Source: Labedella phragmitis
Lineage (GTDB): Bacteria; Actinomycetota; Actinomycetes; Actinomycetales; Microbacteriaceae
Direction: 5' to 3'
Assembly (NCBI RefSeq): GCF_004078635.1
Contig: NZ_RZNB01000004.1
Location: 186,001-250,000 of the forward strand
DNA: 64,000 nucleotides
Part shown: piece after piece, positions 57,380 through 64,000 of the stretch
Numbering within the stretch: the stretch's first letter is position 1
Layout: every line of letters begins with the position of its first letter
Made by a program: the position numbers and the translations under genes
Notes under the pieces: model-generated
Databases searched by the model: none
What the model was told of the DNA's origin: nothing
The model's input: the letters and a program-made list of their open reading frames with translations, nothing else

Positions 57380-58003
57380 TCAGACCGCGTCGGAGCCGAC
57401 CGGCACGATGCCCCGATCGGCGAGAGCCGCCGTGACGCGCTCCGCGACCTCGTCGACGCGTCCGAGACCGTCGATTTCCGCGACGAGGCCACGATCGCGG
57501 TAGAGACCGATGACCGGCTCGGTCTGCTCGAGGTAGACGTCCTGCCGGTGGCGGATGACGTCTTCCGTGTCGTCCTCGCGCCCCTGCTCGACGGCCCGCT
57601 TGAGGAGGCGCTCCACGACCTCGTCCGTGTCGGCGACGAGGAGGACGACGGCGTCGAGACCCGCTCCCGACTCGTCCAGGATGCGGTCGAGTTCGGCGAC
57701 CTGCTCGGTCGTGCGCGGGTATCCGTCGAGGAGGAAGCCGGCGACCGCGTCGTCCTGCAGGAGCCGATCGCGGACGATCTCGTTGGTGAGCGAGTCCGGG
57801 ACGTACGAGCCCGTTGAGACGATCGACTGCACCTGCTTGCCGAGCTCCGTGCCGTTCTTGATGTTGTCGCGGAAGATGTCGCCCGTCGAGATGGCGGGGA
57901 TCCCGAAGGTCTCGGCGATGAGCTTGGCTTGCGTGCCCTTGCCCGCCCCGGGAGGCCCGACGATGAGCAGTCGCGGACCGGCCTGCCCCTGAGCGCCGGT
58001 CAC
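57380..58003 (-). CDS. adk: Adenylate kinase
   Basis: 207 residues. P-loop GPPGAGKGT at 16-24, [32 protein letters not shown] and the short lid [14 protein letters not shown] (no zinc-binding insertion) are visible. GTG 58003 overlaps the secY stop by four bases, so it is translated by coupling; the longer frame upstream lies inside secY and is rejected. Confidence 0.96.
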   Translation of the reverse strand: MTGAQGQAGPRLLIVGPPGAGKGTQAKLIAETFGIPAISTGDIFRDNIKNGTELGKQVQSIVSTGSYVPDSLTNEIVRDRLLQDDAVAGFLLDGYPRTTEQVAELDRILDESGAGLDAVVLLVADTDEVVERLLKRAVEQGREDDTEDVIRHRQDVYLEQTEPVIGLYRDRGLVAEIDGLGRVDEVAERVTAALADRGIVPVGSDAV

Positions 58004-59322
58004 CGGAGAAGTCCCTCGTAGTGACGCTGCTGCAACTGCGAGTCGATCTGCTTCACCGTCTCGAGTCCGACGCCGACGATGATCAGAATCGATGCGCCGC
58101 CGAAGGGGAAGTTCTGGTTCGCGCCGACGAGCGCGAGGGCGATGAGCGGAATGAGCGCGACGAGACCGAGGTAGATCGAGCCCGGCAGCGTGACACGCGT
58201 GAGCACGTAGTCGAGGTACTCGGCGGTCGGTCGACCCGCGCGGATGCCGGGGATGAAGCCGCCGTACTTCTTCATGTTGTCGGCGACCTCCTCCGGGTTG
58301 AACGTGATCGCGACGTAGAAGTACGTGAAGCCCACGATGAGGAAGAAGTAGAGCGCCATGTAGAGCGGGTGGTCGCCCTGCGTGAGGTAGTTCGTGACCC
58401 ACACGACCCACGCAGCGGGCTCCTCACCGGCCGCCGGCTGGTTGAACTGGGCGATGAGCGCCGGCAGGTAGAGCAGCGACGACGCGAAGATCACGGGGAC
58501 GACACCAGCCATGTTGACCTTGATGGGGATGTAGGTGTTGTTGCCGCCGTACGTCCGGCGTCCCACCATGCGCTTCGCGTACTGCACGGGGATGCGCCGC
58601 TGCGACTGCTCGACGAACACGACGAGGGCGACGATCACGAGTCCGATCGCGAGCACGAGGAGGAAGACCTCGAAGCCGCGCGACTGGGCGATGGCCCACA
58701 GCGACGTGGGGAAGGTCGCCGAGATCGACGTGAAGATGAGGAGCGACATGCCGTTGCCGATGCCGCGCTCGGTGATGAGCTCGCCCATCCACATGATGAG
58801 GCCGGTGCCGGCGGTCATCGTGATGACCATGAGGAGGACGGCGTACCAGGTGTCCGTCGTGAGCAGCTGCGAGCACTCGGTGCTCGCGTTGGTGCCGAAG
58901 AGCGCTCCGGAGCGCGCGACCGTGATGAGCGTCGTGGACTGGAGGACGCCGAGGAAGATCGTGAGGTAGCGCGTGTACTGCGTGAGCTTGCCCTGGCCCG
59001 CCTGACCCTCCTTGTGGAGCGTCTCGAAGTGCGGGATGACGACGCGCAGCAACTGCACGATGATCGACGCCGTGATGTACGGCATGATGCCGAGCGCGAA
59101 GATCGAGAGCTGCAGGAGGGCGCCGCCCGAGAAGAGGTTGACGAGCTCGTAGAGGCCCGAGGTCCCCTGGTTCTGCTGGAGACACGTCTGCACGTTCGCG
59201 AAGTCGACGAACGGTGCGGGCACGAACGATCCGAGCCGGTACAGGGCGATGATGCCGAGGGTGAAGCCGATCTTCCGACGAAGGTCTGGCGTGCGGAAGA
59301 TCCGCGCTACGGCGCTGAACAA
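58000..59322 (-). CDS. secY: Protein translocase subunit SecY
   Basis: The ten-helix core of the Sec channel, 440 residues. It starts (with TTG) [22 protein letters not shown] and contains the plug region after the first helix. It has [35 protein letters not shown] and the cytoplasmic loops needed for SecA ([21 protein letters not shown]). The ribosome site AGGAGG precedes the TTG by 6 bases. It is the first gene after a 204-base structured gap from rplO. Confidence 0.97.
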   Translation of the reverse strand: MFSAVARIFRTPDLRRKIGFTLGIIALYRLGSFVPAPFVDFANVQTCLQQNQGTSGLYELVNLFSGGALLQLSIFALGIMPYITASIIVQLLRVVIPHFETLHKEGQAGQGKLTQYTRYLTIFLGVLQSTTLITVARSGALFGTNASTECSQLLTTDTWYAVLLMVITMTAGTGLIMWMGELITERGIGNGMSLLIFTSISATFPTSLWAIAQSRGFEVFLLVLAIGLVIVALVVFVEQSQRRIPVQYAKRMVGRRTYGGNNTYIPIKVNMAGVVPVIFASSLLYLPALIAQFNQPAAGEEPAAWVVWVTNYLTQGDHPLYMALYFFLIVGFTYFYVAITFNPEEVADNMKKYGGFIPGIRAGRPTAEYLDYVLTRVTLPGSIYLGLVALIPLIALALVGANQNFPFGGASILIIVGVGLETVKQIDSQLQQRHYEGLLR

Positions 59323-59388
59323 AGGGGGCCTCCTGGTTTCGAGCCTGTGCTCGGCTCGTCGTCCCGGTTGGGATCCGGGTCCGCGTGA

Positions 59389-59430
59389 AACGGGCCCGGC
59401 AATCGAATCTAACCGATCACCGGGCCCGTT
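59389..59430 (-). other. Hairpin upstream of secY
   Basis: An 11-bp perfect stem (59389-59399 with 59420-59430) around a 20-base loop in the rplO-secY gap. Probable attenuator or processing site. Confidence 0.5.
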
Positions 59431-59453
59431 CGCGCACCTGGTCCGCTGGCGGC

Positions 59454-59500
59454 CCCGTTCCGAGGGCGACCGACGGCGTCGATCACGGTCTCGGAACGGG
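59454..59500 (-). other. Second hairpin in the rplO-secY gap
   Basis: A 10-bp perfect stem (59454-59463 with 59491-59500) around a 27-base loop, 26 bases past the rplO stop. Pairs with the hairpin at 59389-59430 to make a structured leader before secY. Confidence 0.5.
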
Positions 59501-59526
59501 TCCGGCCTGTCGGGATTACTTCCTGA

Positions 59527-60225
59527 CTACTTTACCGAGCCGCCGGCCGCGAGGATCTTCTCCTGCGCGGAATCGGAGACCTTGTCGACCGCGACGTTGA
59601 GCTTGACGCCCAGATCGCCGCCGCCGAGGACCTTGACCTTCTCGTTCTTGCGAACCGCACCCTTGTCGACGAGATCGGCGACGGTGACGTCACCTCCCGC
59701 CGGGTACAGCTCGGCGAGACGCTCGAGGTTGACGACCTGGTACTCGACCCGGAACGGATTCTTGAAGCCGCGCAGCTTCGGCGCACGCATGTGCGACGGG
59801 AGCTGGCCACCCTCGAACCCGGCCTTGACCGAGTAACGCGCCTTCGTGCCCTTGGTTCCACGACCCGCGGTCTTACCCTTCGAGCCTTCACCACGACCCA
59901 CGCGGGTCTTGGCCTTCTTGGAACCCGCGGCGGGCCGCAAGTGGTGCACCTTGAGGACCTGGGCGCGAGCCGCGGTCGTCTCGGCGTCCTTCGTGGCCTT
60001 CTTCTCCGCCTTGGGAGCGGCGACGGCCGAATCGGCCGATGCCGTCGTACCGGCGGCGGCCTTCTTGGCCGGAGCCTTCTTGGCCGGCTTCTCGGAGGCG
60101 TCGGCCTCAGCGACCTTCGCCTTCGGCGCGGCCTTGGGAGCCTTCTCCGCAGTGTCGGACTTCGCCTTCGGCGCAGCCTTCTTCTTCGGGGTCTCCTCGG
60201 TGACGTCGTTCTTCTCGTCAGCCAT
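59527..60225 (-). CDS. rplO: 50S ribosomal protein L15 with long N-terminal extension
   Basis: 232 residues against about 145 in most bacteria. The L15 core starts near residue 88 ([37 protein letters not shown]) and is complete to ILAAGGSVK. Residues 1-87 are Lys/Ala/Pro/Glu-rich and disordered, recalling histone-H1-like tails. The ATG overlaps the rpmD stop by one base, which supports the long form. Confidence 0.96.
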   Translation of the reverse strand: MADEKNDVTEETPKKKAAPKAKSDTAEKAPKAAPKAKVAEADASEKPAKKAPAKKAAAGTTASADSAVAAPKAEKKATKDAETTAARAQVLKVHHLRPAAGSKKAKTRVGRGEGSKGKTAGRGTKGTKARYSVKAGFEGGQLPSHMRAPKLRGFKNPFRVEYQVVNLERLAELYPAGGDVTVADLVDKGAVRKNEKVKVLGGGDLGVKLNVAVDKVSDSAQEKILAAGGSVK

Positions 60226-60410
60226 TAGTCGATCTCCTCAACCTTCACGAGGTGAGCAACAGTGTTGACGTAACCACGGTTCTGCGCGTCGTCCGGGCGG
60301 ACGACGACGTCGCCGATGCGCTTGAGACCGAGGCTGCGCAGCGTGTCCCGCTGGTACTGCTTCTCACTAACTTTGGACTTGGTCTGCGTGACCTTCAGAC
60401 GACCGGCCAT
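60225..60410 (-). CDS. rpmD: 50S ribosomal protein L30
   Basis: 61 residues: [39 protein letters not shown] and [13 protein letters not shown]. It is coupled on both sides by one-base overlaps (with rpsE and rplO). Longer in-frame starts lie inside rpsE and are rejected. Confidence 0.97.
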   Translation of the reverse strand: MAGRLKVTQTKSKVSEKQYQRDTLRSLGLKRIGDVVVRPDDAQNRGYVNTVAHLVKVEEID

Positions 60411-61162
60411 CAGGCACCTACCTTCGCCGCGGCCGCTGCTGCGGCGTCGGCTTCTGCTCGGACGAGGCGCTCGGGAGCGACCTGGTCGAATTCGAGACCA
60501 CGACGGGCGGCGACGGCACGAGGTTCCTCGAGCTGCTGCAGCGCCGTGACCGTGGCGTGGACGATGTTGATCGTGTTCGAGGAACCGAGCGACTTCGAGA
60601 GGACGTCGTGGATCCCGGCGCACTCGAGCACGGCGCGGACCGGACCACCGGCGATGACACCGGTACCGGCCGCAGCGGGACGGAGGAGGACCACACCGGC
60701 GGCCGCCTCACCCTGCACGGGGTGCGGGATGGTGGAACCGACGCGCGGGACGCGGAAGAAGTTCTTCTTCGCCTCCTCGACACCCTTCGAGATCGCGAGG
60801 GGAACCTCGCGGGCCTTGCCGTAGCCGACACCCACGAGACCGTTGCCGTCACCGACGACGACGAGGGCGGTGAAGCTGAACCGACGTCCACCCTTCACGA
60901 CCTTCGACACGCGGTTGATGGTCACGACGCGCTCGAGGAACTGGCTCTTGTCCTGGTCGCGACCGCCACGGTCACGACCGCCCTGGTTGCGGTCGCGCCC
61001 GCCGCCGCGACGGCCGGAGCGCTCGTCGCGCGTCTGGCTCTCGCTGCCGGCCGCCGTCTCGACGGGCTTCTCGGCCGTCTCGGCGACCGCCGTGTCGGAC
61101 ACGGTGGTTGCGGGAACAGTGGTCTCAGCCACAGTTTGCTCCTTGCTGGTTGCTTCGCTCAC
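60410..61162 (-). CDS. rpsE: 30S ribosomal protein S5 with N-terminal extension
   Basis: 250 residues. The S5 core begins near residue 74 ([31 protein letters not shown]) and is complete ([34 protein letters not shown]). The first 40 residues are Thr/Glu/Ala-rich, followed by an Arg/Gly/Asp-rich tract of RGG type (about 48-72). The GTG start overlaps the rplR stop by four bases. Confidence 0.97.
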   Translation of the reverse strand: MSEATSKEQTVAETTVPATTVSDTAVAETAEKPVETAAGSESQTRDERSGRRGGGRDRNQGGRDRGGRDQDKSQFLERVVTINRVSKVVKGGRRFSFTALVVVGDGNGLVGVGYGKAREVPLAISKGVEEAKKNFFRVPRVGSTIPHPVQGEAAAGVVLLRPAAAGTGVIAGGPVRAVLECAGIHDVLSKSLGSSNTINIVHATVTALQQLEEPRAVAARRGLEFDQVAPERLVRAEADAAAAAAAKVGA

Positions 61163-61518
61163 AGGTTCAATCCACCCTCTCGAGCACCCTCGGCGATCGC
61201 CGCGACGCGTCCTGCGTAACGGTTACCACCACGGTCAAAAACGACACCTTCGATGCCGGCCTGCTTGGCACGCTCGGCGACGAGTTCGCCGACGCGCTTC
61301 GCCTTGGCGGTCTTGTCACCCTCGAAGGTCCGCAGGTCGCTCTCGAGCGTGGATGCGGAGACGAGCGTGTGGCCCTGGGCGTCGTCGACGACCTGGACGA
61401 AGACGTGGCGAGCAGAGCGCGTCACGACGAGACGGGGACGGACGGCCGTGCCCTCGATCTTCTTCCGCAGACGCGCGTGGCGACGGCCACGGGCGGCGGA
61501 CTTGGTCTTGACAGCCAT
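61159..61518 (-). CDS. rplR: 50S ribosomal protein L18
   Basis: 119 residues, standard. [34 protein letters not shown] and [25 protein letters not shown] are diagnostic of this 5S rRNA-binding protein. It lies 2 bases after rplF and overlaps rpsE. Confidence 0.97.
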   Translation of the reverse strand: MAVKTKSAARGRRHARLRKKIEGTAVRPRLVVTRSARHVFVQVVDDAQGHTLVSASTLESDLRTFEGDKTAKAKRVGELVAERAKQAGIEGVVFDRGGNRYAGRVAAIAEGAREGGLNL

Positions 61519-61520
61519 GG

Positions 61521-62057
61521 TTACTTACCAGCCTTTCCGGCCTTGCGACGAACGTTCTCGCCGGCGTAACGCACACCCTTGCCCTTGTAGGGCTCGGGCT
61601 TGCGGATCTTACGGATGTTGGCGGCGACCTCACCGACGGCCTGCTTGTCGATGCCCGACACGGTGAGCTTGTTGTTGCCCTCGACCGTGAAGGTGATGCC
61701 GGCGGGCGGGTCGACCGTGACCGGGTGCGAGAAGCCGAGGGCGAACTCGATCGAGCTCCCCCGCTGCTGGACGCGGTAACCGGTTCCGACGACCTCGAGG
61801 CCCTTGGTGTAACCCTGCGTCACGCCGATGATCTGGTTGGCGATGAGCGTGCGGGTGAGGCCGTGGAGCGAACGCGACGTGCGCTCGTCGTCCGGACGGG
61901 TGACGAGGACCTGGTTGTCCTCGATCGTCGCCTCGATGGGGGCGGCGACGGTGAGCGCGAGCTCGCCCTTCGGGCCCTTGACGGCGACGTTACGACCGTC
62001 GATCGAGACGGTCACCCCTGCGGGGATGTCGATGGGGAGTCTTCCAATACGAGACAT
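61521..62057 (-). CDS. rplF: 50S ribosomal protein L6
   Basis: 178 residues, standard. [52 protein letters not shown] and the end [23 protein letters not shown] identify it. It follows rpsH by 6 bases in the spc operon. Confidence 0.98.
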   Translation of the reverse strand: MSRIGRLPIDIPAGVTVSIDGRNVAVKGPKGELALTVAAPIEATIEDNQVLVTRPDDERTSRSLHGLTRTLIANQIIGVTQGYTKGLEVVGTGYRVQQRGSSIEFALGFSHPVTVDPPAGITFTVEGNNKLTVSGIDKQAVGEVAANIRKIRKPEPYKGKGVRYAGENVRRKAGKAGK

Positions 62058-62063
62058 GACGGA

Positions 62064-62462
62064 TTACCACACGTAGGCGAGGACTTCCCCGCCGACGCCC
62101 TTCTTCTCGGCCTGACGGTCCGTGAGGAGACCGGAGGAGGTGGACAGGATGGCGACACCGAGACCACCGAGGACGGTGGGGAGCTCCGTCGACTTCGCGT
62201 AGACGCGGAGGCCGGGCTTGGAGACGCGCTTGATGCCGGCGATCGACCGCTCGCGGTTCGGGCCGAACTTGAGGCTCAGCGTGAGCGTCTGGCCGACCGT
62301 CGCGTCCGCGACGGTCCAGTCGGAGATGTAGCCCTCCGCCTTGAGGATGTCGGCGATGTGCCCCTTGAGCTTCGAGTGGGGCATGGAGACGCTGTCGTGG
62401 TACGCCGAGTTGGCGTTCCGCAGTCTGGTCAGCATGTCTGCGACCGGATCTGTCATCGTCAT
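62064..62462 (-). CDS. rpsH: 30S ribosomal protein S8
   Basis: 132 residues. [40 protein letters not shown] and the end GGEVLAYVW are typical. The outer of two near ATGs (62462) is preferred by AAGGAAA upstream; the family start is MTMTDP. The gene normally sits after rpsN, but no rpsN is present in the 107-base gap from rplE. Confidence 0.97.
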   Translation of the reverse strand: MTMTDPVADMLTRLRNANSAYHDSVSMPHSKLKGHIADILKAEGYISDWTVADATVGQTLTLSLKFGPNRERSIAGIKRVSKPGLRVYAKSTELPTVLGGLGVAILSTSSGLLTDRQAEKKGVGGEVLAYVW

Positions 62463-62524
62463 GATGGATTTCCTTCGTTCACCAGGTTTCGGCACCCGTT
62501 ACGCGAGAGACGACCTGTGGTGGT

Positions 62525-62548
62525 GGGGTCCGGCGATTGCCGGACCCC
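62525..62548 (-). other. Hairpin between rplE and rpsH
   Basis: A perfect 10-bp stem with loop GATT, 21 bases past the rplE stop, without a U-tract. In E. coli the L5-S14-S8 junction carries the S8 autoregulation site; this position is similar but the sequence is not shown to be that site. Confidence 0.5.
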
Positions 62549-62569
62549 GTTTCTTGCAGAACTCCCAGC

Positions 62570-63157
62570 CTACTGCGCGGAGTCGGCCGACTTGAACGGG
62601 AAGCCGAGCGCCTTGAGCAGCGCGCGTCCCTCGTCGTCGGTCTTCGCCGTCGTGACGACCGTGATGTCCATACCGCGGACACGGTCGATGCGGTCCTGGT
62701 TGATCTCGTGGAACACGGCCTGCTCGGTGAGACCGAACGTGTAGTTGCCGTTGCCGTCGAACTGACGGTCCGAGAGACCGCGGAAATCGCGGATGCGCGG
62801 AAGCGCGAGCGACAGGAGACGGTCGAGGAACTCCCACATGCGGTCGCCGCGCAGCGTGACGTGCGCACCGATCGGCTGGCCCTCGCGCAGCTTGAACTGC
62901 GCGATGGACTTGCGGGCCTTCGTGACCTGCGGCTTCTGACCCGTGATGAGCGTGAGGTCGTTGATCGCGCCGTCGATGATCTTGCCATCGCGCGCCGCGT
63001 CACCGACACCCATGTTCACGACGATCTTCGTGAGCGTCGGGATCTGGTGGACGTTCGTGAAGCCGAGGTCGCCCTGGAGCTTCGGAGCGATCTCGCCCTT
63101 GTACTTCTGCTTGAGTCGGGGCTGGATTTTGCCAGCGGCCGGTGCAGTATCAGTCAT
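62570..63157 (-). CDS. rplE: 50S ribosomal protein L5
   Basis: 195 residues. [62 protein letters not shown] and [19 protein letters not shown] identify it. Its ATG overlaps the rplX stop by one base. Confidence 0.98.
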   Translation of the reverse strand: MTDTAPAAGKIQPRLKQKYKGEIAPKLQGDLGFTNVHQIPTLTKIVVNMGVGDAARDGKIIDGAINDLTLITGQKPQVTKARKSIAQFKLREGQPIGAHVTLRGDRMWEFLDRLLSLALPRIRDFRGLSDRQFDGNGNYTFGLTEQAVFHEINQDRIDRVRGMDITVVTTAKTDDEGRALLKALGFPFKSADSAQ

Positions 63158-63519
63158 TACTTGAGGTCCTTACCAGACTTCTTGTCGATGCGGACACGAC
63201 GCGTCTTGGTGACGCCGTCCTTCACGACTTCCTCGGAACGGTAGCCGACCTTGACCGGCTTCTTGGTGTCGGGGTCGACCAGGACGACGTTGGAGACGTG
63301 GATCGGGGCCTCGTGGGTCTCGATGCCGCCCGTCTTCGTGCCGCGCTGGGTCTGGCCCTGACGCACGTGCTTCGTGACGTAGTTGACGCCCTCGACGATG
63401 ACGCGGTTTCGCTCCACGAGCACCTCGATGACGCGTCCCTGCTTGCCACGGAAGCCGCCACGGTCCTGCTTGGGGCCACTGATCACCTGGACCAGGTCGC
63501 CCTTCTTGATCTTCGCCAT
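63157..63519 (-). CDS. rplX: 50S ribosomal protein L24
   Basis: 120 residues. The KOW motif is near the N-terminus ([21 protein letters not shown]), then [20 protein letters not shown] and [12 protein letters not shown]. It follows rplN by 2 bases. Confidence 0.98.
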   Translation of the reverse strand: MAKIKKGDLVQVISGPKQDRGGFRGKQGRVIEVLVERNRVIVEGVNYVTKHVRQGQTQRGTKTGGIETHEAPIHVSNVVLVDPDTKKPVKVGYRSEEVVKDGVTKTRRVRIDKKSGKDLK

Positions 63520-63521
63520 GA

Positions 63522-63890
63522 CTAGATAACCTCCGGCGCCAGCGAGACGATCTTCATGAACTTCTTGTCGCGAAGTTCACGTCCGACCGGCCCGAAGATG
63601 CGGGTACCACGGGGGTCTCCGTCACCCTTCAGGATCACTGCCGCGTTCTCATCGAACTTGATGTACGACCCGTCGTTGCGACGGGTCTGCTTCTTCACCC
63701 GGACGACGACCGCCTTGACGACGTCGCCCTTCTTGACGTTGCCACCGGGGATGGCGTCCTTGACGGTCGCGACGATGACGTCACCGAGGCCGGCGTAGCG
63801 TCGAGCCGAGCCACCGAGGACACGGATCGTGAGCAACTCCTTGGCGCCGGTGTTGTCGGCGACCTTCAGGCGCGATTCCTGCTGAATCAT
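63522..63890 (-). CDS. rplN: 50S ribosomal protein L14
   Basis: 122 residues, standard. [48 protein letters not shown] and [19 protein letters not shown] identify it. It is 34 bases after rpsQ. Confidence 0.98.
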   Translation of the reverse strand: MIQQESRLKVADNTGAKELLTIRVLGGSARRYAGLGDVIVATVKDAIPGGNVKKGDVVKAVVVRVKKQTRRNDGSYIKFDENAAVILKGDGDPRGTRIFGPVGRELRDKKFMKIVSLAPEVI

Positions 63891-63924
63891 CCTGTACTCC
63901 TTCTACGAAGCAAGCCCGGGGGGC

Positions 63925-64000
63925 TTACTTGGCCTTCTCGAGGATCTCGACCAGGCGCCAGCGCTTGCTGGCGCTCAGCGGACGGGTCTCCGCGATGATC
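63925..64000 (-). CDS. rpsQ: 30S ribosomal protein S17 (C-terminal part)
   Basis: The last 25 codons and stop are in the window; the rest runs off the right edge. The visible end reads IIAETRPLSASKRW then RLVEILEKAK, the S17 C-terminus. It continues the spc operon order rpsQ-rplN-rplX. Confidence 0.9.
   Translation of the reverse strand, partial: IIAETRPLSASKRWRLVEILEKAK

Overview
The window is 64 kb of high-GC chromosomal DNA from an actinobacterium, most likely of the family Microbacteriaceae. Support comes from content and order: sucCD beside a DUF6350 membrane protein, GuaB3 beside GuaB, rplM-rpsI-glmM, glmS-acpS-alr-tsaE-tsaB-rimI-tsaD-groES, and an spc/alpha ribosomal locus with actinobacterial protein forms. 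Many start codons sit 6-7 bases behind a TANNNT -10 box, as expected for leaderless actinobacterial transcripts. I found no rRNA or tRNA gene, CRISPR array, prophage or insertion sequence. Almost all of it reads as core chromosome.

Region 1-12.9 kb carries DUF6350 (cut by the edge), sucD, sucC, an MpaB/DUF2236 protein, pcrA, a glycerophosphodiester phosphodiesterase, a Bax inhibitor-1 protein, guaA, DUF3817, SURF1 and a KhtTU-type potassium efflux pair. Region 13-26 kb has a singleton AbiEi/endonuclease-like gene bracketed by matching palindromes, glpD, guaB3, guaB, a liv branched-chain amino acid ABC operon whose first permease carries an added extracytoplasmic domain, the convergent liv substrate-binding lipoprotein, and rarD. 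Region 25.8-35.4 kb holds groES with a double CIRCE control region, a THUMP-like methyltransferase, a DUF4190 gene followed in frame by a start-less DUF4190 remnant, the t6A genes, alr, acpS, glmS and coaA.

Region 35.4-44.4 kb holds a secreted class A beta-lactamase-like protein, glmM, rpsI, rplM, truA, a double-GNAT protein and a two-ORF OpgH (osmoregulated glucan glucosyltransferase), which is unexpected in a Gram-positive. Region 44.5-64 kb is the ribosomal locus on the minus strand (rpsQ, rplN, rplX, rplE, rpsH, rplF, rplR, rpsE, rpmD, rplO, secY, adk, map // infA, rpmJ, rpsM, rpsK, rpoA, rplQ). Between map and infA lies a complete mannitol PTS: an orphan IIB, HPr, enzyme I, MtlA, MtlF, MtlD, the divergent PRD activator MtlR and a class IV aminotransferase.

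Functional groups are purine synthesis (guaA, guaB, guaB3), UDP-GlcNAc and wall precursors (glmS, glmM, alr), tRNA t6A synthesis (tsaB, tsaD, tsaE), translation, protein export (secY), and carbon uptake (liv, mtl, glpD). All gaps between genes are under 300 bases; the longest (22946-23241) holds two terminators facing each other and nothing else I can recognise.
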